A stretch of DNA of 64,000 nt from NCBI GenBank assembly GCA_000471925.1, contig CP006667.1:1302001-1366000 (forward strand). Direction: 5' to 3'. This DNA comes from Ralstonia pickettii DTP0602. GTDB lineage: Bacteria > Pseudomonadota > Gammaproteobacteria > Burkholderiales > Burkholderiaceae. Shown piece by piece: positions 56,551 through 64,000 of the stretch. Every line of letters begins with the position of its first letter. Position 1 is the stretch's first letter. The notes below the pieces were generated by a model. It saw nothing but the letters and a program-made list of their open reading frames with translations. It was not told the DNA's origin and searched no databases. Position numbers and translations under genes: made by a program.

Positions 56551-57549
56551 TCATTCCAGCTTGACGTTGCATTCCTTCACAACCTGGGCCCACACCGGTG
56601 CGTCCCGCGACATCATCGCCGCCAGTTCATCCGGCTTGCTCCCCACCGGCAGCATGCCGATTTCGGCCAAGCGCCTGCCGACATCCGCCCCGCGGACCTG
56701 CGCCGCAATCACCTCCGACAGCCGCTGTACCACCGGAGCCGGCGTGGCGGCGGGTACGAACATCGCCATGAATCCGTTGGGCTCGAAGCCGGCATAGCCC
56801 AGCTCGCTCAGCGTCGGCAGTTGCGGCAGGGGCTTGAAACGCTTCGTGCCGGTGAGCGCCAGGAAGCGGATGCGCGGGCTGTTCAGCTGTGCATTGGCGG
56901 TGGACTGGTCGACAAAGGCCGTATCGATCTGGCCGGCGAGCAGGTCCGCGAACATCGGTGCGGCGCCTTTGTACGGAACGTGGATCAGGTCGATCCCCGC
57001 GCGCTTCTTGAGGAGTTCGGCATGCAAGTGCGCCGACGTACCGTTGCCGTAGGACCCGATCGTCAGCTTGCCGGGGCTTGCCTTGGCCAGCTTGACGAAC
57101 TCGGCCACCGAGGTGGCGGGCACGCGGGAGGAAACCGCCAGCAGGTCCGAGCCGACCGCCAGCAGTGCCACCGGCGCGAAGTCCTTCCTGAAGTTGACCG
57201 GCATCGAGGGCATCAGCGCCGGCAGCTGGATCATCGACGTAAAGCCGAGATACAGCGTGTGGCCGTCACGGGGTGCCGCCAGCACCGATTGCGCGGCGAT
57301 GATTCCCGATGCCCCTGGCTTGTTCTCCACCACGACCGGTTGCCCGAGCGGCTTGGCAATGCCCGCGGCGAGCGCGCGGGCGAGGAGGTCGGTGCCGCCG
57401 CCGGGCGGACCGGGCACGACGATGCGCAAGGGCTTGTCGGGAAAATCAGTCTTCGCCTGCGCGGCCGACGGTGCGGAGGCAAACAGCATGCTGCAGCCGG
57501 CAAGCGCCAGGCAGGCATGCTTCAGGCATGAGCGAGGGAAATTAAGCAT
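56551..57549 (-). CDS. Bug/TctC-family periplasmic solute-binding protein
   Basis: A 332-residue receptor. The signal peptide covers about residues 1-32 (ACLALAGCSMLFASAPSAAQ). The Bug motifs are RIVVPGPPGGGTDLLARALA, VVVENKPGASGIIAAQSVLA and PRDGHTLYLGFTSMIQLPAL. It looks complete, ending in CNVKLE. It lies 18 bp after the CoA ligase in an operon that continues with the DUF35 and thiolase-like genes upstream. The decayed cytochrome fragment follows it with no spacing. Confidence 0.94.
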   Translation of the reverse strand: MLNFPRSCLKHACLALAGCSMLFASAPSAAQAKTDFPDKPLRIVVPGPPGGGTDLLARALAAGIAKPLGQPVVVENKPGASGIIAAQSVLAAPRDGHTLYLGFTSMIQLPALMPSMPVNFRKDFAPVALLAVGSDLLAVSSRVPATSVAEFVKLAKASPGKLTIGSYGNGTSAHLHAELLKKRAGIDLIHVPYKGAAPMFADLLAGQIDTAFVDQSTANAQLNSPRIRFLALTGTKRFKPLPQLPTLSELGYAGFEPNGFMAMFVPAATPAPVVQRLSEVIAAQVRGADVGRRLAEIGMLPVGSKPDELAAMMSRDAPVWAQVVKECNVKLE

Positions 57550-57567
57550 GGAGGCCTCCTGATGCCG

Positions 57568-59307
57568 TTATGACTTGAGGTTGGGCAGCGGTGCACCTTG
57601 CAGTTCCTGCTCCTGCAACTCGCGCCAGGCAATCTTGCCGGTCGCCGAGCGCGGCAGGCGTTCAACGATCTCCACGATGCGCGGCGCCTTGTAGGTCGCC
57701 ATGCTTGCCCGGCACCAGGCCAGGATGTCGTCCACCCCGACATCGCGCGCCTCAGGCCTCAGCACCACAACGGCCTTGACCGTTTCGCCCCGATGCGGAT
57801 CGCGCGCCGCGATCACGCACGCCTCCAGGATGGCCGGATGGGTATGCAGCATGGCTTCCACCTCCGCCGGCCAGACCTTGTAGCCGGAGGCATTGACCAT
57901 GCGCTTGAGACGGTCGCGCATCACGAAGTATCCGTCCGCGTCCACGCTGGCCAGGTCGCCGGTGCGGAAGAAGCGCTTGTCGTCGATGACGATAAAGCTC
58001 TCTTCGTTGGCTTCCGGCTTGTTCCAGTAGCCCATCATCACCTGCGCGCCGTGAACCACGATCTCGCCGACTTCGCCCGCCGGCACTTCGGCCAGCGTGA
58101 CGGGATCGATGATGCGCGCGTCCACGCCGTAGGTGCGCACGCCGAGGTGTCCGGAGCGAGGCTGTTCCAGCGGATTGGCGATGATGAACGAGGCGGTTTC
58201 GGTCAGCCCGTAGCCTTCCACGAACTGGAGCCCGTAGCGCTCTTTCATCAGCCTGGTGGTGTTTTCAGGCACTGCGGCGCCACCGCCCACCACGCAGGCC
58301 AGGCTGCTCAGGTCGAACGACTCGATGCCGGGTTGGGCGAAGAACTCCACCAGCATCGGCGGCGGGGCGGCCCAGAACGTCACCCGGTGGCGCGCAATCA
58401 GCTCGGCCGCGGTGCGGCGGTCCCAGCGCGGCAGCAGCACGATGGTGCCGCCCATGTAGACCGGGCAGTTGATGCCGTTCTGCAGGCCGAGCAGGTGGAA
58501 CATCGGTGCGACCGCAAGGAAGGTCGACTCGGCATGCGAGCGCCGCCATAGCTGCGAACCGGCAACGGAGGCCATCACCGTGCGATGGGTATGCATGCAC
58601 GCCTTGGGCGCGCCGGTGGTGCCAGACGTGTAGGGCAGCATGCAAAGGTCATCCGGGCGGCTGCGGTGAAGCGCAGGCGTGAATGCCTGGGCCACCGCGT
58701 GCAGCCAGTGAACGGCCCCGGTGGGCAACGGTACATCGTCGGACCGCTTGAGCGCCCAGTCGGGGATCGCGAGGCCCTCGTCGTCGCCGGACAGCGCATC
58801 TCCATAGTGATGCACGATGATGTGCCGCAACGGTGTGGAACCGACCAGCGGTGCCAGCTGGCCCACCAGTTCACCGGCGGAAAACGCGGCGACGGCGCCG
58901 CTGTCGGTGACGATGTGGCGCAACTCGTCCTCGAGCAGCATGGCGTTGGCCGGCACCACCACCGCATCCGCACGCAGGATGGCAAAGTAGGCGGCAATGA
59001 ACTGCGGGCTGTTCTGGCTGAACAGCACCACGCGGTCGCCGGGCTGCACGCCGCAAGCCTGCTGCAGGTAGCCCGCCAGGCGCTCCACCTCATCCAGTAG
59101 CGCTGCATAGGTGATGGCGTTGCCGTAAAACTGGATCGCGACCTTTTCCGGGAACCGGCGCGCAGAGATCTCCAGGTTCTCGAAAAGGGTCGTCTGTGGC
59201 ACATGGAAGCGGGCCGGCACGGTGCCCAGCACGACGGTCTTGTCCACCGCCAGCGGGCCGGTGGGATAGGTGATGACGTTGCCGTCCTGAGAGGCGCGCG
59301 TTGTCAT
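57568..59307 (-). CDS. AMP-forming fatty/aryl acyl-CoA ligase
   Basis: A 579-residue ANL ligase. The phosphate loop is MLPYTSGTTGAPKACMHTHR. Further motifs are FVEGYGLTETASFIIANPLE, DKRFFRTGDLASVDADGYFV and a C-terminal KAVVVLRPEARDVG before the catalytic Lys region ATGKIAWRELQEQEL. The ATG at 59307 follows GGAGGAAAC. It activates the acid acted on by the thiolase-like/DUF35 pair and captured by Bug. The substrate is unknown. Confidence 0.93.
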   Translation of the reverse strand: MTTRASQDGNVITYPTGPLAVDKTVVLGTVPARFHVPQTTLFENLEISARRFPEKVAIQFYGNAITYAALLDEVERLAGYLQQACGVQPGDRVVLFSQNSPQFIAAYFAILRADAVVVPANAMLLEDELRHIVTDSGAVAAFSAGELVGQLAPLVGSTPLRHIIVHHYGDALSGDDEGLAIPDWALKRSDDVPLPTGAVHWLHAVAQAFTPALHRSRPDDLCMLPYTSGTTGAPKACMHTHRTVMASVAGSQLWRRSHAESTFLAVAPMFHLLGLQNGINCPVYMGGTIVLLPRWDRRTAAELIARHRVTFWAAPPPMLVEFFAQPGIESFDLSSLACVVGGGAAVPENTTRLMKERYGLQFVEGYGLTETASFIIANPLEQPRSGHLGVRTYGVDARIIDPVTLAEVPAGEVGEIVVHGAQVMMGYWNKPEANEESFIVIDDKRFFRTGDLASVDADGYFVMRDRLKRMVNASGYKVWPAEVEAMLHTHPAILEACVIAARDPHRGETVKAVVVLRPEARDVGVDDILAWCRASMATYKAPRIVEIVERLPRSATGKIAWRELQEQELQGAPLPNLKS

Positions 59308-59327
59308 GATTGTTTCCTCCGATGCGA

Positions 59328-59744
59328 TCATTGGCGTGCTACGACGCCGTCGAGCGTGAAGGTCGGCACCGGCGGCCCGCCGTCGGTGGGCGAAAATCTC
59401 ACCTGGACCTTCTGGCCGATGCGCACGGTATCGAGGTCGCAATCGACGATATGGGTCATCATCGACACGCCCTCGTCGAGCTTCACATAGGCAATGCAGA
59501 ACGGATTCGGGCCGGCGCGGCGCGTCACGCTGAACGAATAGATGGTGCCGCGCCCGCTGGCCTCTTTCCACGTGGTGTTGCCCATGCAGAACGGGCAGAG
59601 CACGCGCGGATACCAGTGAGGCTTGCCGCACGACTCGCAGACCTTCACCAGCAGACGGCCCTCGCGGGCGGCTTGCCAGAATGTGGCGTTGTCCGGCTGC
59701 TCGTCCGGGGCCTTGTACAAGGTGGGGATGTGAGGGGTCGTCAT
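59328..59744 (-). CDS. DUF35 / OB-fold protein with zinc ribbon, thiolase partner
   Basis: A 138-residue protein. The N-terminal rubredoxin-like zinc ribbon is KVCESCGKPHWYPRVLCPFC, with two CxxC pairs. The rest is an OB-fold (IYSFSVTRRAGPNPFCIAYV, then VRIGQKVQVRFSP). Such proteins bind thiolase-fold partners and acyl-CoA, as in steroid aldolase complexes. Its start lies 1 nt after the stop of the thiolase-like gene, and the two are clearly a pair. Confidence 0.92.
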   Translation of the reverse strand: MTTPHIPTLYKAPDEQPDNATFWQAAREGRLLVKVCESCGKPHWYPRVLCPFCMGNTTWKEASGRGTIYSFSVTRRAGPNPFCIAYVKLDEGVSMMTHIVDCDLDTVRIGQKVQVRFSPTDGGPPVPTFTLDGVVARQ

Positions 59745-59745
59745 G

Positions 59746-60915
59746 TCATTGCTCCCGTTCCAGGATCAGGGTGGCACTGCCGTGGCGCGAGCCGAGATAG
59801 CCGCCGGTGCCTTGCGCAAGGGCGAGGTCGCAGTTCTTGACCTGTACGGCGGGATGCGCTTCGCCGCGCAACTGGCGTACCGCCTCGATGACCTTGGTGA
59901 TGCCGCCGCGGTTGGCCGGATGGTTGTTGCACAGGCCGCCGCCATCGGTATTGAACGGCAGCTTGCCGACGCCGGAGATCAGGTTGCCGTCCGCCACGAA
60001 TCTGCCGCCTTCGCCCTTTTTGCAGAAGCCGAGGTCTTCAAGCTGCATCAGCACGGTGATGGTGAAGCTGTCGTAGATCGAGGCGTACTTGACGTCGGCC
60101 GGCGTGACGCCGGCTTCGGCGAAGGCCGCCGCCCCGGAGAACCTTGCGCCCGACCACGTCAGGTCAACCTCGCCGCCGAGCTGGCCCTTGATGTACTCGC
60201 CGGCGCCGAGGATCTTCACCTTCGGGCGCCTGAGCGTAGCCGCGATCTCGGGGCGCGCGACGATCAGCGCGCCGCCGCCGTCCGAGACCACGCAGCAGTC
60301 GAGCTTGTGCAGGGGATCGGAGATCATCGGCGAGTCCAGCACGTCCTGCACCGTCACCACATCGCGCAGCATGGCATTCGGATTGTGCTGGGCATGATGC
60401 GAGGCGGCCACCTTGATCCACGCCAGCTGCTCGGCGGTGGTGCCGTACTCGTGCATATGGCGCATGGCCGCCATCGCGTACAGGTTGACGGTCACGGGAC
60501 TGAAGGGGCTTTCGAACGGCGCGTCGGGCAGGTTGGCGCCCCAGTTGCGCGCCTGCGTGCCGCTGGAGCCTTCGGAGCGCGGACGGCCCGCCAGCGTGAT
60601 CAGGGCGACATTGCACTTGCCGGCCGCAATGGCCTGCGCCGCGTGCGAGACGTGGACGAGGTAGGCGGAGCCGCCGGTATCGGTGGAGTCGACATGGCGC
60701 ACCTTGAGGCCGAGATAGTCGACCATGTTGACCGCACCGAGCCCGGGCGCGTCGCCGGCGCAGAAATAGCCATCCACGTGGGCCAGCGTGAGGCCGGCGT
60801 CGTCGAGCGCGCCTTTGGCGCATTCGGCGTGCAGTTGCGCCACGGTCTTGTCCGGTGCCTTGCGGGTCGGGTGCTCGTAGGCGCCGACGATATAGGCCTT
60901 GCCATTGATACTCAT
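59746..60915 (-). CDS. Thiolase-fold protein lacking the nucleophilic Cys (probable aldol-lyase subunit)
   Basis: A 389-residue thiolase homologue. At the position of the nucleophile (VNNNC in the other thiolase of this window) it reads VDSTD, with Asp79 instead of Cys. The second loop is also altered (GGGLCNNHPANRGGITKVIE rather than GGxxxxGHPxGATG). Members of this type with DUF35 partners, such as Ltp2, are acyl-CoA aldolases rather than thiolases. It lies 3 nt after the CaiB remnant and next to DUF35. Confidence 0.88.
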   Translation of the reverse strand: MSINGKAYIVGAYEHPTRKAPDKTVAQLHAECAKGALDDAGLTLAHVDGYFCAGDAPGLGAVNMVDYLGLKVRHVDSTDTGGSAYLVHVSHAAQAIAAGKCNVALITLAGRPRSEGSSGTQARNWGANLPDAPFESPFSPVTVNLYAMAAMRHMHEYGTTAEQLAWIKVAASHHAQHNPNAMLRDVVTVQDVLDSPMISDPLHKLDCCVVSDGGGALIVARPEIAATLRRPKVKILGAGEYIKGQLGGEVDLTWSGARFSGAAAFAEAGVTPADVKYASIYDSFTITVLMQLEDLGFCKKGEGGRFVADGNLISGVGKLPFNTDGGGLCNNHPANRGGITKVIEAVRQLRGEAHPAVQVKNCDLALAQGTGGYLGSRHGSATLILEREQ

Positions 60916-60918
60916 GTT

Positions 60919-61041
60919 TTATTTCCCAGGTACATCAAATGGAGCCATGGATGACGTGCAGAAGGGGGCGGCCAGCATCTGGGTGAGGTCGACCACGCGC
61001 AGGCCGGCGAGTGCGCCGCCGGATGGAAGGGAAGACTGCAT
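60919..61041 (-). pseudogene. Truncated CaiB/BaiF CoA-transferase N-terminus
   Basis: The minus-strand frame starts with an ATG (61041) behind GGAG and reads LAGLRVVDLTQMLAAPFCTS, the standard N-terminus of family III CoA transferases. It then departs into an unrelated tail and stops after about 40 codons. The normal continuation (M-LAD-GA-V-KVE) is missing. A deletion joined it to the leader of the thiolase-like gene. Confidence 0.65.
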
Positions 61042-61182
61042 GCTTGACTCCATGGACGGCGGGCTCAGGCGCAAGCGCCCGCCATGAATGCGTGGATGCC
61101 CGGATACATCGCGGCGGCGGGCATGGCCTCGATCTGGTCGACAAAAGCCCCGGCGCCTCGCGATGCCGGCTCCCCCGACTGG

Positions 61183-61196
61183 TATGTGCGTACATA
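61183..61196. promoter_or_regulatory. Dyad TATGT-GCGT-ACATA
   Basis: A perfect palindromic dyad, 135 bp from a nearly identical copy at 61318-61331. It is a candidate operator for the operon starting at 60915. Confidence 0.45.
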
Positions 61197-61317
61197 ATAA
61201 TGGGCTGTGCGGGGGTGGGCACAAGCCGAATCTGTCGACCCACCCATACAGGGTGGGCAGGAATTCTCGCAAACCAACGCGGCTGCCGCAGTTGACATAC
61301 CGTTTCCTGCTGTTCGC

Positions 61318-61331
61318 TATGTGCGGACATA
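61318..61331. promoter_or_regulatory. Dyad TATGT-GCGG-ACATA
   Basis: The second copy of the dyad. Wider context TGTTCGC-TATGT-GCGGACA also forms near-perfect 7-bp arms, as in IclR-type operators. No IclR gene is in the window. Confidence 0.45.
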
Positions 61332-61423
61332 AAACCCGACAGGGTGACCGTGGCGTTCCAGCTCAAGCGCAGCCGCGTGCAGATGTAAGGCGGCGCCGGC
61401 AGCGCTATCTGCCCGCTTTCTTC

Positions 61424-62356
61424 TCAGAGGCCCGGCGCGCCCATGCGGTCGCGTGGATCCGGGCCGGCGCCCTCGCCACCATGCGTCTGCGCCAGCAACG
61501 TGGCCAGTTCAGCCGCGGCGGGCTTCGGTGTCCAGGACTCGCGCGTGGCGCAGCAGACCGGCGTCGCCGGCAGCCGCAAGCCGTCCAGCTTGCGGAAGCG
61601 CTCGCGGAAATGAGGGGTGTCGGCAACGGTGCCATCCACCACGCCGACCGCGTCGGTGCTTTCCACGACCTTGCATGCCAGCGCGAAATTCTCGATCTTG
61701 TGGAACCAGCCAGCCTCGTCGACGCCGTAGGAGTCGGATAGCAGCGCGAGTGTCGAGCCTTGCCATATTTCCGACGGCAGGATGATCGGATAGCCTTGCA
61801 GCCGGGGTGCGGGCGCGCTGCCGGTCGTGAGTGCCGGATGGCCGATGCGCACGAACGCGCAGGGATGGATCGTCATGATGCGCTGGCACCGGAATTGCGC
61901 CTTGCCTTCGAACGCGCTCGCCAGGCCAACCGCGATATCCACGTCGCCATGCTCGAGCATGCGCAATCCCTGCTCGCTGGTGCCGCTGGTGACGTCGAGC
62001 CGGATCGACGGATGCTGGCTGAGCAGCGTGCCCAGCGGTTGCGCCAGCAGCCACTCGAGCCGTCCGGGGAACACGCCGACGCGCAGGATGCCGGCGTAGG
62101 GATCGGAAAGCCGCGACGGCCCCAGCAATTCGGCCGCATCGGTCAGCAGCCGCAGGGCCCGTTCGAGGAAGACGCGGCCCTCGTCGGTCGGGACCACACC
62201 GCGGGACGTGCGGTGGAAGATCGGGTAGCCGAGCTGGCGCTCGAGATCTGCAACGCTCTTGGTGACCGCTGATTGCGTCACGCCAACGGCTTCGGCCGCT
62301 TTCGAGAACGAGCCGAACCTGCCCACGGCAACCGCCTGCCTGAGTCGGGCATCCAT
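61424..62356 (-). CDS. LysR-family transcriptional regulator
   Basis: A 310-residue LysR regulator. The N-terminal HTH is GSFSKAAEAVGVTQSAVTKS, then VADLERQLGYPIFHRTSRGV. The effector domain begins about residue 90 and includes ILRVGVFPGRLEWLLAQPLG. It lies between the CoA ligase at 62468 and the thiolase-like cluster, all on the same strand. A 14-bp inverted repeat lies just upstream (62400-62435). The target is probably one of the adjacent acyl-CoA clusters. Confidence 0.93.
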   Translation of the reverse strand: MDARLRQAVAVGRFGSFSKAAEAVGVTQSAVTKSVADLERQLGYPIFHRTSRGVVPTDEGRVFLERALRLLTDAAELLGPSRLSDPYAGILRVGVFPGRLEWLLAQPLGTLLSQHPSIRLDVTSGTSEQGLRMLEHGDVDIAVGLASAFEGKAQFRCQRIMTIHPCAFVRIGHPALTTGSAPAPRLQGYPIILPSEIWQGSTLALLSDSYGVDEAGWFHKIENFALACKVVESTDAVGVVDGTVADTPHFRERFRKLDGLRLPATPVCCATRESWTPKPAAAELATLLAQTHGGEGAGPDPRDRMGAPGL

Positions 62357-62399
62357 TTCCGTTACCTGTGCGCGTTGGTCTGGCCAGCAGCGTAGAGAG

Positions 62400-62435
62400 G
62401 CGGTACCGGCGTGTCAAGGCGCACGCCGGCACCGC
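62400..62435. terminator. Strong hairpin between CoA ligase and lysR
   Basis: Two 14-bp arms (GCGGTACCGGCGTG and its complement, one mismatch) around an 8-bp loop. No U tract follows. It probably ends the ligase transcript before lysR, or attenuates it. Confidence 0.5.
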
Positions 62436-62467
62436 TGTGCCCCTTGACGCCGGGCCGTGGCCGGCGC

Positions 62468-64000
62468 TCAGTTCACCGCGCGCGACCTGCCTTGCCAGTG
62501 CGGTGCGCGCAAGTCGCGCTTGAGGATCTTGCCGGCGCCCGACAGCGGCAGCGCCTGCCGGAACTCGACCGTCTTCGGGCATTTGTACGCGGCAATATGA
62601 GGGCGGCAGTGCTCGCGGATCTCGTCCTCGCTGGCCTGCATGCCGGGCTTGAGCACCACCACGGCATGCACGGCCTCGCCCCATTTATCGTGCGGCACGC
62701 CGATCACCGCGCTCATGGCCACGGCAGGGTGGCGTCCGACCACGTTCTCCACTTCGGCCGAATAGACGTTCTCGCCGCCGCTGACGATCATGTCCTTGAT
62801 CCGGTCGACGATGAAGATATAGCCCTGCTCGTTCATGTAGGCGCCGTCGCCGGTGTGGAGCCAGCCGTCCTGCAGGGTCCTGGCGGTGTCTTCGGGGCGG
62901 TTCCAGTAGCCCGGCGTGACGCCGGCGCTGCGCACCAGGATCTCGCCCACGGTGCCGCGCGGCACCTCGTTGCCGTCGGGGTCGACGATCTTCACCTCGA
63001 TGCCGATCCCGGCGCAGCCGGCCGACAGGTGCAGCCCTTGCGCCCGTGCCGCCGCGCCGTGGTTCTTGGGCGGGTTGGTGGTGACGATCATCGATTCCGT
63101 CATGCCGTAGGAGTGGGCAAACTCCACGCCGGGCAGCTTTTCCATGGCCTGCTCGAGCACGGCCGCGCTGATCGCCGAGGCGCCGTAGCCCAGCCGCCGC
63201 ACGCTGCCGAGGTCGCGCGCCGCGAACTCAGGGTGGCTGATCAGCATCTGGATCATGGTCGGCACCAGTGCCAGTTCGGTGATGCGCTCGCGCTCGATGG
63301 TCTCGAGCAGTTCGCGCGGCTCGAAGGCCGGCACGATCACGTGGACCTCGCCCGCGAGGAACTGGTTCAGCACGCGCGACATCGACGCGATATGGAAGAA
63401 CGGGTTGATATGCAGGATCCGGCCGCCGCGCACCGGCGCGGTATCGGCCATGCGCTGCAGGCAGCCGCACCACAGCGTGCCGTGGGTCTGCATCACGCCC
63501 TTCGGGAAGCCAGTGGTGCCGCCGGTGTACATGATGATGGCAAGGTCGTCGCCACCGCGTTGCGCATCGGCGACTGGCGCGGATTCCGCGACCAGGCGCT
63601 CGAACGACAGCATGCCCGCGGGTGCCTCGCCGTCGCCAGCGTGGATCAGCACGGGCGCGCGTTTTGCCGCGGCGCGGATGCCTTCGGCCATCGGCAGGAA
63701 CTGGTCGTCGACGACCAGGATGCCGGTGTCACAGTCATCCATCGAATAGACCACTTCCGGGACGCTCCAGCGCACATTGACCGGGTTGAGCACGCCGCCG
63801 CCCCACCACGCCGCCATCGCATATTCGAGGTAGCGGTCCGAGTTCAGTGCGAGGATGCCGACGCGGTCGCCCGGCTGCATGCCGAGTTGCTGCAGCGCGC
63901 CTGCCAGGCGCGCCACGCGGTCGCAGAACTCGCGGTAGGTGCGGTGCCGGCCGCGGAAGATGGTGACGACTTGGTCGGGCTGTTGCTGCAGGGAGCGGTG
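62468..64000 (-). CDS. AMP-forming acyl-CoA ligase, 5' end outside the window
   Basis: At least 510 residues of an ANL-superfamily ligase, cut by the window edge. Its open frame continues without a stop to 64000. Motifs are the phosphate loop IIMYTGGTTGFPKGVMQTHG, EFAHSYGMTESMIVTTNPPK, GWLHTGDGAYMNEQGYIFIV, and SGAGKILKRDLRAPHW with the C-terminal catalytic Lys. It is a long- or medium-chain-like ligase, but the substrate is unknown. The start codon lies beyond 64000. Confidence 0.93.
   Translation of the reverse strand, partial: HRSLQQQPDQVVTIFRGRHRTYREFCDRVARLAGALQQLGMQPGDRVGILALNSDRYLEYAMAAWWGGGVLNPVNVRWSVPEVVYSMDDCDTGILVVDDQFLPMAEGIRAAAKRAPVLIHAGDGEAPAGMLSFERLVAESAPVADAQRGGDDLAIIMYTGGTTGFPKGVMQTHGTLWCGCLQRMADTAPVRGGRILHINPFFHIASMSRVLNQFLAGEVHVIVPAFEPRELLETIERERITELALVPTMIQMLISHPEFAARDLGSVRRLGYGASAISAAVLEQAMEKLPGVEFAHSYGMTESMIVTTNPPKNHGAAARAQGLHLSAGCAGIGIEVKIVDPDGNEVPRGTVGEILVRSAGVTPGYWNRPEDTARTLQDGWLHTGDGAYMNEQGYIFIVDRIKDMIVSGGENVYSAEVENVVGRHPAVAMSAVIGVPHDKWGEAVHAVVVLKPGMQASEDEIREHCRPHIAAYKCPKTVEFRQALPLSGAGKILKRDLRAPHWQGRSRAVN

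Larger units (their letters stand above)
61042..61423. other. Intergenic region with gene remnants and paired dyads
   Basis: This stretch holds two copies of TATGT-GCGK-ACATA (61183-61196 and 61318-61331) and a hairpin CCCACCC-ATACA-GGGTGGG (61239-61257). It also holds a possible C-terminal frame (minus strand, ending at 61065, with FVDQIEAMPAAAMYPGIHAF) that might be a remnant of a gene preceding the CaiB fragment. No complete gene is seen. Confidence 0.4.

Noticed and set aside
61065..61298. A minus-strand frame ending in FVDQIEAMPAAAMYPGIHAF as a real gene
   Set aside because: It has no recognised domain and no ribosome site. It may be the tail of a deleted gene, but the evidence is too thin for a separate feature.

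Overview
The window is high-GC DNA from a betaproteobacterium of the Burkholderiaceae, most likely Cupriavidus and probably an accessory replicon such as chromosome 2. This is inferred from protein style: three Bug/TctC solute receptors, many LysR regulators, a fused indolepyruvate:ferredoxin oxidoreductase, a split PntAA/AB/B transhydrogenase, and scattered CoA-thioester catabolic modules. No rRNA, tRNA, CRISPR array or prophage was seen. Coding density is high. One degraded insertion sequence and two gene remnants mark past rearrangements.

Layout. 0-7.2 kb: an RND efflux operon on the minus strand (membrane fusion protein, pump, outer-membrane channel) with a strong promoter, followed by a LysR regulator. 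7.5-12.8 kb: a RidA-like protein, a LysR regulator divergent from wrbA, an NTF2-like protein, a small secreted protein and a SulP anion transporter. 12.8-28.6 kb: a divergent catabolic locus built around a GntR/HutC regulator. The minus arm holds a UxaA-type lyase in two subunits, GntR, an Ldh2-type dehydrogenase, fused IOR and a Bug receptor. The plus arm holds two small paralogous proteins of unknown function, a quinone-oxidoreductase-like MDR, a TauD-type dioxygenase, transhydrogenase PntAA-AB-B, an SDR and an APH-fold kinase. Two divergent promoters and a palindromic operator lie between the arms.

28.8-38.5 kb: a stress, envelope and energy region with an RRM-like protein, a surface-antigen-like protein, an FNR-type regulator that has lost its iron-sulfur cysteines, a duplicated small-domain protein, polyphosphate kinase 2, a YSC84-like lipoprotein, a DUF3300-DUF2950-lipoprotein operon, pirin and a porin. 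A perfect FNR box lies 5' of the porin. 38.8-39.9 kb: a broken IS481-family element between inverted copies of a sequence of about 135 bp.

40-46 kb: a six-gene beta-oxidation-like operon (CoA ligase, acyl-CoA dehydrogenase, thiolase, two MaoC proteins, SDR). It is followed by two divergent, very large MalT/LAL-type LuxR regulators (46.3-52.2 kb). 52-64 kb: further acyl-CoA genes with two Bug receptors, a PaaI thioesterase, an alpha-methylacyl-CoA racemase, CoA ligases, and a thiolase homologue that lacks the nucleophilic cysteine and is paired with a DUF35 protein. Remnants of a quinoprotein cytochrome c domain and of a CaiB-type transferase also lie here.

The overall picture is a catabolic versatility region. 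Substrates are captured by Bug receptors, activated by CoA ligases and degraded by beta-oxidation-type or retro-aldol steps, with transhydrogenase and IOR linking to redox balance. No substrate can be assigned from sequence alone.
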